Positions 17,304 to 25,136 of a stretch of DNA of 33,320 nucleotides are shown here, piece by piece. A program made the position numbers and the translations under genes. Under the pieces are notes generated by a model. The model saw only the letters and a program-made list of their open reading frames with translations. It made no database searches and was not told the origin of the DNA. This stretch comes from Bacteroidales bacterium. GTDB lineage: Bacteria; Bacteroidota; Bacteroidia; Bacteroidales; GCA-2748055. The stretch spans positions 1 through 33,320 of the forward strand of contig JAGYMF010000006.1 of assembly GCA_018400695.1 (NCBI GenBank). Direction: 5' to 3'. How positions within the stretch are numbered: position 1 is the stretch's first letter; every line of letters begins with the position of its first letter.

Positions 17304-18190
17304 TTAAGGTACTCTTTGAGTTTTTCCGTGATGTGGTACATCTGATCCATCCATTCAGGATCAAGCGGATTTATTTGTACGATTTGTGCACCAGTCTCAT
17401 TGGCCAGTACCTCTGCGTTTTTCTGATCAAACTGCATCTGCAGGAAGATAACCCTGATGTCATTTTTAATGCCTGTATCAATCAGCTTTTTCATGTGAGC
17501 GGAAGAGGGTGTTTTGCCTCCCAGTTCCAGCGGATGCTGATCCAGTCTGTAATCCCTGGCAAAGTAAGACAAAGAGGGATGATAGGTAAAAAAACTCACT
17601 GATTTCAGGTTGGTCAGCTCATTGGAGATATATTGGTCCAGGCTATCAAGATCTGTAAGAAAGGCTTCAAGGTTGGTATCGAAAATTTCCTTGTGTGCAG
17701 GATATTTGAGAGACAGTGCCTCGTGAATATTCCTGGCGATGATCTTTACATTTTTTGGTGAAAGCCAGGTATGGGGATCGACACCGCCGTGCTGGTGACC
17801 GTGGTCATGGTCAGCATGATGTATATTCTCTTGCATCTTTTTTTCCATGATCAGGTCAATGCCATCGGAGAGGTCAATAATGGTCATGCTGTCGTTTGTG
17901 GCTGCAAGTTTATCCATCCATGCCATTTCAAAACCAGTGTATCCCATTTTGAAATACAGGTCTGTTTTTGTCAAAGATGCAAGTTGTGAAGGTGTGGGAT
18001 CGTAGGTTGCAGGACTGGCGCCCGGTGGAACCATCACATTCACAGGAAAAAGATCGCCAGCAATCCTGGTAACGAAATATTTCTGTGGGAGAATACTGAC
18101 CGAGATCTCTTGTGCGCCGGAGGAATCTTTTTGATTGCTGCAGCTTACAATGATCAGGGTCATAAGAATGATAATGCTGTGTTTTTTCAT
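17300..18190 (-). CDS. znuA: Zinc ABC transporter substrate-binding lipoprotein (ZnuA-like)
   Basis: The 296-residue protein begins MKKHSIIILMTLIIVSCSN, a lipoprotein signal with Cys after VS, so it should be anchored in the envelope. It is a cluster A-I metal-binding protein. A His-rich loop HHADHDHGHQHGG precedes VDPHTWLSP, where the His is a metal ligand; further ligands are in FFTYHPSLSYFARDY and the C-terminal domain. A His/Asp-rich loop is a hallmark of zinc, rather than manganese, binding members. The ORF-track start at 18292 runs back into yidD and is not used. The gap to yidD is 28 bp. Confidence 0.92.
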   Translation of the reverse strand: MKKHSIIILMTLIIVSCSNQKDSSGAQEISVSILPQKYFVTRIAGDLFPVNVMVPPGASPATYDPTPSQLASLTKTDLYFKMGYTGFEMAWMDKLAATNDSMTIIDLSDGIDLIMEKKMQENIHHADHDHGHQHGGVDPHTWLSPKNVKIIARNIHEALSLKYPAHKEIFDTNLEAFLTDLDSLDQYISNELTNLKSVSFFTYHPSLSYFARDYRLDQHPLELGGKTPSSAHMKKLIDTGIKNDIRVIFLQMQFDQKNAEVLANETGAQIVQINPLDPEWMDQMYHITEKLKEYLK

Positions 18191-18218
18191 CGATCGATTA
18201 TTTATGTAGTACTTGCGT

Positions 18219-18524
18219 CTATTTGATGTTGTATTTTTTAAACCTGAAAAGAGGAGTGCCTTTGGGAGGTACCGGATCATGGCCGTGTCCACCCCAGGGA
18301 TGACAACTTAGTATTCTTCTTGTACCCATCAGCAGGCCTTTTATGGGACCGTGCACCTTAAGCGCTTCTATGGCATATTCCGAACAGGTAGGTACATACC
18401 TGCAAGTCCCCGGAAGCATCGGCGAGATCAGCCACTGATAGAGCTTCACGGGGATGATCAGCAGAAATGAGATTCCAGCGCTGATCCATTGAACCAGGAG
18501 AAAGCGGTTTGTCCTCTCTTTCAT
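18219..18524 (-). CDS. yidD: Membrane protein insertion efficiency factor YidD
   Basis: The 101-residue protein has the complete YidD signature: an N-terminal amphipathic/hydrophobic helix ([14 protein letters not shown]), then [22 protein letters not shown] and [18 protein letters not shown] with conserved Cys. YidD helps YidC insert proteins into the inner membrane. The start at 18524 overlaps the Fur-family gene's stop as ATGA; upstream ATGs at 18530 and 18539 are less likely. It usually sits between rnpA and yidC; here it is embedded in a zinc-uptake operon. Confidence 0.93.
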   Translation of the reverse strand: MKERTNRFLLVQWISAGISFLLIIPVKLYQWLISPMLPGTCRYVPTCSEYAIEALKVHGPIKGLLMGTRRILSCHPWGGHGHDPVPPKGTPLFRFKKYNIK

Positions 18525-18928
18525 TGACATTCGTTGCATATACCTATTACCAGGAACTGGTTTTCTTCTTTCGTAAACCCTGCCGGTAGTTTATAATCCT
18601 TAACTTCCAGTTGGGTCAGGCAAAAAAGTCTTGCACACCGGGAGCATTTGAAATGTATATGATCACCGTAATGTCCGTCTCCCTGGTCGTTCTTCCCCTT
18701 TAATGCATATTTTACTTCATGGTCTGCGATGATCCGTTGTATCACTTTCTTCTCGAACAAAGCGTTCAGTGTCCTGTATACCGTTGATTTATCACATTTT
18801 TCCGGTAGAAGGGAACATATCTCTTTTCCCGAAAGAGGAGCCATTGATCTTTTCAGGATGTTTAAAATGTTTACCCTGTTCCTCGTCCTGCTTAATCCAT
18901 TGTTCTGTAAAAGAGATGCCGCTTCCAT
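18521..18928 (-). CDS. zur: Fur family transcriptional regulator, probably the zinc regulator Zur
   Basis: The 135-residue protein has a Fur winged-helix N-terminal half ([32 protein letters not shown]) and a C-terminal metal-sensing half. Structural zinc ligands are visible as CSRCARLFC and GICNECQ, with a His-rich [10 protein letters not shown] strand for the regulatory metal. It is the first gene of the operon with znuACB, so zinc-responsive repression (Zur) is more likely than iron (Fur) or peroxide (PerR). The start is the ATG at 18928; the ORF-track TTG at 18958 lies upstream of the promoter. A 7-5-7 palindrome overlaps the promoter, suggesting autoregulation. Confidence 0.88.
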   Translation of the reverse strand: MEAASLLQNNGLSRTRNRVNILNILKRSMAPLSGKEICSLLPEKCDKSTVYRTLNALFEKKVIQRIIADHEVKYALKGKNDQGDGHYGDHIHFKCSRCARLFCLTQLEVKDYKLPAGFTKEENQFLVIGICNECQ

Positions 18929-18932
18929 AATA

Positions 18933-18951
18933 TTTGCAAATGTGTTGCAAA
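18933..18951. promoter_or_regulatory. Candidate Zur operator: TTTGCAA-N5-TTGCAAA palindrome
   Basis: A perfect 7-bp inverted repeat with 5-bp spacer (19 bp in total) lies just upstream of the zur ATG and overlaps the -7 box and the predicted transcription start. Its size is typical of Fur-family binding sites. I found no second copy in other intergenic regions. The assignment to Zur is inferred from position. Confidence 0.65.
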
Positions 18952-18977
18952 AATACAAAATTTCTGATACTTTTCAA
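18948..18977 (-). promoter_or_regulatory. zur-yidD-znuACB operon promoter (TTG-N19-TATTTTTG)
   Basis: On the - strand, TATTTTTG (18955-18948) is preceded by TTG (18977-18975) at a 19-bp spacer. The predicted start site falls about 18944, giving a leader of only ~15 nt before the zur ATG. Confidence 0.7.
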
Positions 18978-19012
18978 TGCGGACACTTCGGTTTTTCATG
19001 GTGCATTGCTAT

Positions 19013-19100
19013 ACAGCTTATCGGCTGTCATTTTTTTAACGTTTTTGGTGTACGCTTAATTTAGAAGTGTTCTACAACACTTCTTTGGCTATTTTTTTTT
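19013..19100 (+). promoter_or_regulatory. Two hairpin plus T-run elements upstream of the first phosphofructokinase gene
   Basis: ACAGC-N6-GCTGT (19013-19028) is followed by seven Ts (19031-19037). A stronger AGAAGTGTT-CTAC-AACACTTCT hairpin (perfect 9 bp, 19063-19084) is followed after 7 nt by nine Ts (19092-19100). Both resemble intrinsic terminators on the + strand, yet no + strand gene lies upstream. They could be leader attenuators of the kinase gene or the end of a short RNA. No convincing promoter was found between the zur promoter and the first hairpin. Confidence 0.4.
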
Positions 19101-19167
19101 AATTTGGCGCTCTCAAAAACGGAGCAGAAATATTGAAAATATTACCAATAATTAAACTATCGTGAAA

Positions 19168-20403
19168 ATGAAAGATGCTGTTGCAATTCTTTGCGCAGGA
19201 GGACCCGCACCCGGGATCAATACAGTGATTAGTTCAGTAACAAAGATCTTTATCAATAATGGGTACAATGTACTGGGGCTGAATGGAGGTTATAAAAGTC
19301 TGTTTTCAGAAGAACCTGCATTTGAGTACCTTGATTTCGATTATGCTGATCAGATTTACAGCCGGGGAGGTTCTGCATTGAAGATGAGTCGCTATAAACC
19401 GCGTGATGATGAGTTCAAGGTCGACTTTTTTAAAAAAAACAATGTAAAGCTGCTTGTGACGATTGGTGGTGACGATACGGCGTCTACAGCCAACAGGCTT
19501 GCAAAGTACCTGGCGACTCAAAAACTGGATGTAAAAAATATTCATGTCCCCAAAACCATCGATAATGACCTTCCATTGCCTGATAACACTCCCACTTTTG
19601 GATATCATTCAGCCAAGGAAGAGGGGGTAAGGTTGGCAACAACGATTTATGAAGATGCCAGGACCAGCGGAAACTGGTTTGTTGTTTCGGCGATGGGCCG
19701 CGAAGCTGGTCACCTGGCCATGGGTATTGGTACAGCGACACACTATCCGATGATTATTATTCCGGAGATGTTTAATAAAACGAAGATTACTTTTGACAAG
19801 ATTACGAAGTTGGTAATCTCATCCATGGTGAAAAGGAGAATTCTGGGAATCGACTATGGCGTGGCGATCATTAGCGAGGGGGTATTTCATTTTATGAGCG
19901 ACAAGGAGATTATCGATACAGGAATCAATTTTACGTACGATGACCATGGTCATCCGGAACTGGGGAATGTCAGCAAATCGCACATCTTCAACATGCTTAC
20001 GCAGCAGGAGTTAAAAAAACTGAGGATTAAAGTAAAGAGCCGTCCGAACGAAATGGGTTATGAATTACGCTGTTGCCGTCCGGTAGCATACGATCTGGCT
20101 TATGCCACACGCCTTGGGATGGGCGTTTACAAGTTATTTAAGGCTGGGGAGACAGGTTGTGTGATTATGATCAACCGGAATGCAGAGGTGAAACCATTGT
20201 TCCTTAAGGATATTGAGGATGAAAATGGTAAGGTTAAACCCCGTCTTGTGGATGTCAGCTCCCCGAACGTGCAGATGATCTTCAGGAACAACCTTCATTA
20301 TATCACCAAGGAAGATTACAGGGCAGCAAAAAAATATGTAAAGAATCCGGAAGAATACGATTTTTACAGAATCCTTGAATGGGATCAGGCGGAAAACTGC
20401 TGA
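19168..20403 (+). CDS. 6-phosphofructokinase, probably PPi-dependent (first paralogue)
   Basis: The 411-residue protein belongs to the PFKA family and phosphorylates fructose 6-phosphate in glycolysis. Motifs: GGPAPGINTVI phosphate loop; TIGGDDTAS; VPKTIDNDLP substrate/catalytic loop; SAMGREAGHLAMG; IISEGVFHF. The Asp after GGD and the Lys in PKTIDND replace the two Gly residues of ATP-dependent E. coli PfkA, the classical signature of diphosphate-dependent enzymes, which can also run in the gluconeogenic direction. ATG 19168 is preferred; GTG 19162 is two codons upstream. A terminator follows, so it is probably not co-transcribed with the second paralogue. Confidence 0.88.
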   Translation: MKDAVAILCAGGPAPGINTVISSVTKIFINNGYNVLGLNGGYKSLFSEEPAFEYLDFDYADQIYSRGGSALKMSRYKPRDDEFKVDFFKKNNVKLLVTIGGDDTASTANRLAKYLATQKLDVKNIHVPKTIDNDLPLPDNTPTFGYHSAKEEGVRLATTIYEDARTSGNWFVVSAMGREAGHLAMGIGTATHYPMIIIPEMFNKTKITFDKITKLVISSMVKRRILGIDYGVAIISEGVFHFMSDKEIIDTGINFTYDDHGHPELGNVSKSHIFNMLTQQELKKLRIKVKSRPNEMGYELRCCRPVAYDLAYATRLGMGVYKLFKAGETGCVIMINRNAEVKPLFLKDIEDENGKVKPRLVDVSSPNVQMIFRNNLHYITKEDYRAAKKYVKNPEEYDFYRILEWDQAENC

Positions 20404-20428
20404 TATTCTGTTGGAGTGTTATTCATTA

Positions 20429-20457
20429 AAAGCATCCTTTCAGGGTGCTTTTTTTTT
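20429..20457 (+). terminator. Rho-independent terminator after the first phosphofructokinase gene
   Basis: The sequence AAGCATCC-TTTCA-GGGTGCTT forms an eight-pair stem (one G-U) with a 5-nt loop and runs straight into a T-tract (TTTTTTTTT). It lies 26 bp after the stop codon. Confidence 0.85.
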
Positions 20458-20480
20458 CACTGGTTTATTTGTTCCGGGGG

Positions 20481-20511
20481 TTGACAGTTGCATGATAATG
20501 TCTTACTTTTA
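20481..20511 (+). promoter_or_regulatory. Candidate promoter of second phosphofructokinase gene (TTG-N20-TACTTTTA)
   Basis: TTG at 20481 and TACTTTTA at 20504-20511 are 20 bp apart. The -7 box differs from TAnnTTTG only at the last base. The site lies 20 bp before the preferred ATG and after the terminator of the previous gene. Confidence 0.45.
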
Positions 20512-20530
20512 ATGATAAAAAGTGACGGTT

Positions 20531-21742
20531 ATGGCAAATATAAAATCAAAAGGAACCATTGGTATTCTTACTGGCGGAGGTGATGTGCCAGGTCTTAATC
20601 CTGCAATCAGGGCGGTTACCATTCGTGCACTAAGGGAGGGCTACCAGGTGATTGGTTTGCGTCGTGGCTGGGCCGGTATCATGGAGATTATCCGGGATAA
20701 AGCGGTTGATAACAGTGAGTGTTATACCATTCTTACAGAGCAGATTGTGAACAAGGCCGGGCGGACCGGGGGTACTTTTCTGCATACTTCCCGCATGAAT
20801 CCGGGAAGGGTGAACAAGATTGATGTTCCAAAACATCTGGCTGAAAAGTATGGGAAGGATGTTAATGATCTGACCCCTGAAGTGATCAAGAACCTGGAGT
20901 TTCTGGGGATTGAATACCTGATCCCTATTGGGGGTGATGATACACTGAGTTACGGAGTCAGGTTGTATCAGGAGGGTTTTAAAGTGATTGCCATTCCAAA
21001 GACCATGGACAATGATGTTCCGGGAACCGATTATTGTATTGGCTTCAGCACATGTGTTACGCGGACGATCCAGATGACAAATACTTTACGTACATCGGCA
21101 GGCTCCCACGAACGTATCCTTGTGATGGAGGTCTTTGGAAGATATTCAGGCTTCACAGCCATGCTCCCGACCATGGCAGGAGCGGCCAACAGATGCGTGA
21201 TCCCTGAGCATAAATTTGACATTGAACATCTGACCGGGCTTTTGGTGGAGGACCGTCAGCTGAATCCCAGTAATTATTCTGTTGTTTTGGTCTCGGAAGG
21301 AGCGACTTTTCAGGGTATGGATCAGATGGTCTTAAAAAGTGATGTGAAGGACGCTTTCGGACATGCCAAGCTCGGAGGCATCGGGAATATCGTATCAGAG
21401 GAAATTAAAAATATTTCACCAAAATTTAATAATGGAAAGACGGTCAACGTGATCAACCAGTCACTCGGATACCTGGTCAGGGGCGGAGATCCGGATGCCA
21501 TTGATTCTATTGTTCCGATGGCATATGGGAACCTTGCACTTGACCTTATTCTGAAGGGCATTCATGGCCGGTTGGTAGTGCTCAGGAATGGAAGGTACGA
21601 TAATGCTCCGCTGGAGGTGGTTACCAATAATTCGAAATACATTGATGTAAAAAGGCATTATAATACAGACCGACTGAGACCACTGTTTAAGAGTTTTGAG
21701 TTTCAGCCACTCTTTATTATGACAGGCAGCGAGGTAAGTTAG
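20531..21742 (+). CDS. 6-phosphofructokinase, probably PPi-dependent (second paralogue)
   Basis: This 403-residue PFKA-family protein contains TGGGDVPGLNPAIRAV, IPIGGDDTLSYG, IPKTMDNDVPGTD, VMEVFGRYSGFTAM and LVSEGATF. As in its neighbour, GGDD and PKTMDND carry the Asp/Lys pair associated with pyrophosphate as phosphoryl donor. The two proteins are clearly diverged (different spacing and insert lengths before GGDD, ~100 versus ~134 residues in), so this is an old duplication or two PFK subfamilies rather than a recent tandem copy. I prefer ATG 20531 to the GTG at 20522, since it gives the usual short N-terminus. The stop is 3 bp from the convergent SPOR gene's end. Confidence 0.87.
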   Translation: MANIKSKGTIGILTGGGDVPGLNPAIRAVTIRALREGYQVIGLRRGWAGIMEIIRDKAVDNSECYTILTEQIVNKAGRTGGTFLHTSRMNPGRVNKIDVPKHLAEKYGKDVNDLTPEVIKNLEFLGIEYLIPIGGDDTLSYGVRLYQEGFKVIAIPKTMDNDVPGTDYCIGFSTCVTRTIQMTNTLRTSAGSHERILVMEVFGRYSGFTAMLPTMAGAANRCVIPEHKFDIEHLTGLLVEDRQLNPSNYSVVLVSEGATFQGMDQMVLKSDVKDAFGHAKLGGIGNIVSEEIKNISPKFNNGKTVNVINQSLGYLVRGGDPDAIDSIVPMAYGNLALDLILKGIHGRLVVLRNGRYDNAPLEVVTNNSKYIDVKRHYNTDRLRPLFKSFEFQPLFIMTGSEVS

Positions 21743-21745
21743 AAG

Positions 21746-22195
21746 CTATCTTTTCTGGTAGACCCAGGCCTCGTCGGCGACATTTGTTCTTGCAAGATAC
21801 ATGCTTTCAGCTGCATCACGCAGGGTTTGGTGAGCGGTATAAACCACAAGGTTGAAGTTGTAGGGGCCATCGATAATTTCTCCGGATCCGCCCATGTTTT
21901 TGATCTTTTGTGAGAAATCTTTGGCGTACTTCATGTTTTTAAAACTTCCTGCAATGACAAAGTAATTTCCGGTGAGCGCTGGTTTCTTGGTTGCCTCATC
22001 CAGAAGCTGCGCACATTCGTCAGCCCTGAGCTTCAACAGGTCCAGCTCCTGCTTAACGTTTGCCAGTTCTTCTTCAACATTTGCTTTCTGTGCTATTAAT
22101 ACATCGATTTCCTCCTGTGTCATCGACGGCTTTTCAAAAAGCGAGCAGGATGAAGCACTGAATATAACAAGCACGAGGATAACTAACTTTTTCAT
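21746..22195 (-). CDS. SPOR-domain lipoprotein
   Basis: The 149-residue protein has a lipoprotein signal (MKKLVILVLVIFSASSCSLF; lipidated Cys17), a short coiled coil (EEIDVLIAQKANVEEELANV, ~25-65) and a C-terminal SPOR-like domain (YFVIAGSFKNMKYAKDFSQKI ... NFNLVVYTAHQTLRDA). SPOR domains bind denuded peptidoglycan glycan strands at division septa. It likely links the envelope and cell wall, but no specific role can be assigned. A TACATTTG box lies upstream at 22228-22221. Confidence 0.85.
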   Translation of the reverse strand: MKKLVILVLVIFSASSCSLFEKPSMTQEEIDVLIAQKANVEEELANVKQELDLLKLRADECAQLLDEATKKPALTGNYFVIAGSFKNMKYAKDFSQKIKNMGGSGEIIDGPYNFNLVVYTAHQTLRDAAESMYLARTNVADEAWVYQKR

Positions 22196-22220
22196 GATAG
22201 GTGTTTTATGGTTTCTTAAT

Positions 22221-22228
22221 CAAATGTA
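22221..22228 (-). promoter_or_regulatory. Candidate -7 box TACATTTG for the SPOR lipoprotein
   Basis: The - strand reads TACATTTG about 26 bp upstream of the start codon. A second full match (TAAATTTG) lies further upstream at 22271-22264. No convincing -33 was found for either. Confidence 0.45.
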
Positions 22229-22296
22229 AAACATTAATTCATTCGATGCTATAAGTTTATCAACAAATTTACGATTAAGGTTCCGATTGTGCAGTG

Positions 22297-23415
22297 TTAT
22301 TTTGCGGCAGTGCTATCATGCCATTTCAGGGAGGCAGTAATGGGGAAGTGGTCGGAACACTTTGATTTGATCCTTCTGAATGAGACAGGATCCAGTTCTT
22401 TGCTACAAAAAATGAAATCGATCCTGTAGGAGGGAAGATCACCGGCATAGGTGTTTCCAAGTCCGGAACCTGCCTTACTGAAGGTGTCAGTCAGCCCTTT
22501 CTGAATCCTGCGATAGGCGTACGATGTCGGCGTATCGTTGAAATCACCCATGACAATGACTGGGTAGGGTGAATCGGCAATATATCGGTGGATGATCCTT
22601 GACTGTTCTGCCCGAAGAACAAATGCATCGCGTAAACGTTTTCCGATATCCTTCATTTCCTCCAATTGCCGGTTTGTATATTTCAATGAAAGGGAATCCA
22701 TGAAACTGTAATTATTCTGTCCGAAGCGGATGGATTGAAGGTGAATATTAAATACCCTCACAGTGTCCTGGTCTATTTGTAAATCCGCATATATCGCCTG
22801 GTTTATGGATTGATCAAAGAGAATCCTGCTGGTCTTTAAAATGGGATACTTGCTAAAGAGGGCAATGCCAAACCCGGAATCGGGACCGCTCTCAAGACCA
22901 TAGTAAATAAAGTGATGGGAGTATTCCCCAAGGTGTTTTTTTACATCTTTTTCCTTTCGTCCGGTTTTGTTGGCTGTATAGAATTCCTGAAAGCAGAGGA
23001 TGTCAGGTGATTGTTCATTGATGACATTAAAAATACCATCAAATGAATTTCTTTGCTGACTCCAGTTGTACTGGTCGAAGGTTCTGACATTGTATGACAT
23101 CACACTGATCAGATCACTGTCCATCGTACTTTCACTGACATCTTCGCTGCCGAAATTCAGAGGTACAAGATTCATCAGGTGACCCCATCCAATCAGAATG
23201 GCAACAAGTGATATCAGCAATTCTTTTCTGAAGCGGATGGCCCAGTATACAAGAAAAATCAGGTTAACCAGAACGAGGTAGGGATAGGCCAGGCCGAGAA
23301 AAGCGGGAAAAAGGATTACTGCAGGATTGATCACCGGGGCTGTGTATGACAACAGCAGTATCAGTGCAAACAGTATATTGATAAGCAATAGTATTTTTCC
23401 TGCCAGTTTTCTCAA
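22297..23415 (-). CDS. Membrane-anchored endonuclease/exonuclease/phosphatase (EEP) family protein
   Basis: The 372-residue protein has about three N-terminal membrane helices (to ~85) followed by an EEP fold. Active-site motifs are visible: MSYNVRTFD, DILCFQEFY (metal-binding Glu), VMGDFNDTP, IDFIFCSK and CSDHFPITASL (catalytic SDH). The family includes nucleases, sphingomyelinases and phosphoinositide phosphatases, so the substrate cannot be deduced; the topology suggests a catalytic domain facing the periplasm. It lies 50 bp downstream of the second rhomboid gene, with its own possible promoter (TACATTTG at 23441-23434). Confidence 0.88.
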   Translation of the reverse strand: MRKLAGKILLLINILFALILLLSYTAPVINPAVILFPAFLGLAYPYLVLVNLIFLVYWAIRFRKELLISLVAILIGWGHLMNLVPLNFGSEDVSESTMDSDLISVMSYNVRTFDQYNWSQQRNSFDGIFNVINEQSPDILCFQEFYTANKTGRKEKDVKKHLGEYSHHFIYYGLESGPDSGFGIALFSKYPILKTSRILFDQSINQAIYADLQIDQDTVRVFNIHLQSIRFGQNNYSFMDSLSLKYTNRQLEEMKDIGKRLRDAFVLRAEQSRIIHRYIADSPYPVIVMGDFNDTPTSYAYRRIQKGLTDTFSKAGSGLGNTYAGDLPSYRIDFIFCSKELDPVSFRRIKSKCSDHFPITASLKWHDSTAAK

Positions 23416-23433
23416 AGCTTACCCTGTTTTATT

Positions 23434-23441
23434 CAAATGTA
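23434..23441 (-). promoter_or_regulatory. Candidate -7 box TACATTTG for the EEP gene
   Basis: A full TAnnTTTG match on the - strand, about 19 bp before the EEP ATG, in the 50-bp gap after the rhomboid gene. It may provide transcription independent of the mutL operon. The -33 region is not convincing. Confidence 0.4.
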
Positions 23442-23465
23442 CGATTCCTGCTTAAAAACCTCCTG

Positions 23466-24353
23466 CTATTTCTTCATGTTGAACAACTTCTCCTTTTCAG
23501 ATTTGGTTAGGGAATCATACCCTCCCTGTGAGATCTTGTCGAGAATCCGGTCGACCTCAGCTTGCTCATGTGCTTTCTGCTTATTATACTGGTAGTCGTC
23601 AGCCGGCCTTTTATAGGTGACTTTCATGTTTTTTCTTTTTCTGAAAAGACTGAAAAAACTATCCATGAAGCGGTCAATTCCCCGGGTTATATCTTTTCCT
23701 TTCATGTAATATCGTGCGAACAGAAATCCGGCAAGGGCACCACCAAGGTGAGCGATTTTTCCTCCTGTATTGTCTGTAAAGTCTAGAATGGTAGAGGTAA
23801 TAAAGATGATCAATGCCAGGTAGACAATTTTCACCGGTCCAATAAATACGATGGTCATGCGGCGTTCGGGGACCAGCGTAGCTACTGCGATTACAATGGC
23901 CATAACTGATGCTGAGGCTCCCGTGGCAATGGATGCTTCCCTGACCTCTTCAAAGAAGGGGAACAAATTGTAAAAGCCTATAAACAGCACCGCCCCTGCC
24001 AGTCCACCGAGAATATATACTCCCAATACTTTTTTTACGCCGAACTCTTCGATAAAGAAACGACCAAACCAAAAAAGGATCAGAAGGTTGAACAGGATGT
24101 GATAGAGATATCCGTGGGAAAACATATAGGTGACGATGGTCCATGGTCTCCGGCTAAGCGCTGCGAGGTCGGAAGGGACCGCCAGGTAATGGAGAATTTC
24201 CGAGATACTCTCTGTCCGGTCAATCCTGTTCAGCAGGACAAGGAAGATTACGCCGATATGCAACCCCAGGAAAACGGCTACATTGATATAGATTAGTTTA
24301 TGCAGTGAAGATCCCTGCTTGTATGAATTTTTTATCTCTTCAAGAATGGTCAT
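23466..24353 (-). CDS. Rhomboid family intramembrane serine protease (second of a tandem pair)
   Basis: The 295-residue protein has six or so membrane helices. Rhomboid catalytic features are present: HGYLYHILFN (His and Asn89 of the oxyanion region), TGASASVMA (nucleophile Ser147 in GxS) and IAHLGGALAGF (His202). After the membrane core there is an ~85-residue charged cytoplasmic tail (KDITRGIDRFMD ... LTKSEKEKLFNMKK). Rhomboids cut membrane-spanning substrates. The C-terminal tail ends in a short SLTKSEKEKL helix that I know from other Bacteroidota rhomboids. The gap to the upstream rhomboid is 15 bp. Confidence 0.93.
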   Translation of the reverse strand: MTILEEIKNSYKQGSSLHKLIYINVAVFLGLHIGVIFLVLLNRIDRTESISEILHYLAVPSDLAALSRRPWTIVTYMFSHGYLYHILFNLLILFWFGRFFIEEFGVKKVLGVYILGGLAGAVLFIGFYNLFPFFEEVREASIATGASASVMAIVIAVATLVPERRMTIVFIGPVKIVYLALIIFITSTILDFTDNTGGKIAHLGGALAGFLFARYYMKGKDITRGIDRFMDSFFSLFRKRKNMKVTYKRPADDYQYNKQKAHEQAEVDRILDKISQGGYDSLTKSEKEKLFNMKK

Positions 24354-24368
24354 CCGATTTTTTTTCGT

Positions 24369-25097
24369 TTAATAGAACCTGTTACTGGTTCTGTTCCAGT
24401 ACTTGATCAGGATAAAGCCGAAGATCATCCCTCCCAGGTGGGCAAAATGGGCAATGCTGCTTCCTGATTGAGTGACTCCCAGGTATAGTTCCAGTGCCCC
24501 GTAACCAATCACCAGCCACTTTGCCTTGATGGGGAAGGGGAAGGGGATGATAAACAATGGTGTATTCGGAAACAGCATACCAAATGCCAACAGAATGCCG
24601 AAGACCGCCCCTGAAGCTCCAACGGTCGGTGTTCTCAGGGCCTGGTAAAGCCCGGGGTAGGAGGTGCTGATCTCCCTTAACCGTTCATAAGTTAGAGTTT
24701 CGAATCCATACTGTGCCTTCACAGCATTAATGGTAGGAATCAGTTCTATATATTGTACCAGCTGATGCAGGAATGCAGCTCCGAGTCCGGTGACAAAAAA
24801 GTAAACCAGGAATCTTTTGCCTCCCCAGACACTCTCCAGGGTTTTTCCAAAGATCCAGAGGGCCCACATATTGAAAAATATATGCATCATACTACCATGC
24901 ATGAACATGTGTGTGACCACCTGCCAGGGTTTGAAGAAAGGTGACTGGATGTAAAACATTCCCAACACCCCGTTCAGGTTGATCAGCCCCGCCCTCCCCA
25001 GGATCCAGTACAATACAAAAGCAATTACATTAATGATAATCAGGTTTTTAACAACCGGAGGTGTATTGCTTGTTCTTCCAAAATAAAATCCGCTCAT
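24369..25097 (-). CDS. Rhomboid family intramembrane serine protease (first of a tandem pair)
   Basis: The 242-residue six-helix protein keeps all catalytic features: HGSMMHIFFNMWALW (His and Asn76), VGASGAVFG (Ser162) and AHFAHLGGMIFGF (His220). Unlike the neighbouring paralogue it has no long tail and carries a ~40-residue insertion between helices (~120-155). It sits 39 bp after mutL and 15 bp before the second rhomboid gene, so the three are likely co-transcribed. Substrates are unknown. Confidence 0.94.
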   Translation of the reverse strand: MSGFYFGRTSNTPPVVKNLIIINVIAFVLYWILGRAGLINLNGVLGMFYIQSPFFKPWQVVTHMFMHGSMMHIFFNMWALWIFGKTLESVWGGKRFLVYFFVTGLGAAFLHQLVQYIELIPTINAVKAQYGFETLTYERLREISTSYPGLYQALRTPTVGASGAVFGILLAFGMLFPNTPLFIIPFPFPIKAKWLVIGYGALELYLGVTQSGSSIAHFAHLGGMIFGFILIKYWNRTSNRFY

Positions 25098-25136
25098 CTG
25101 GTAAAATTATAAAGTTGTTTTCTATTAGAACAAAAA

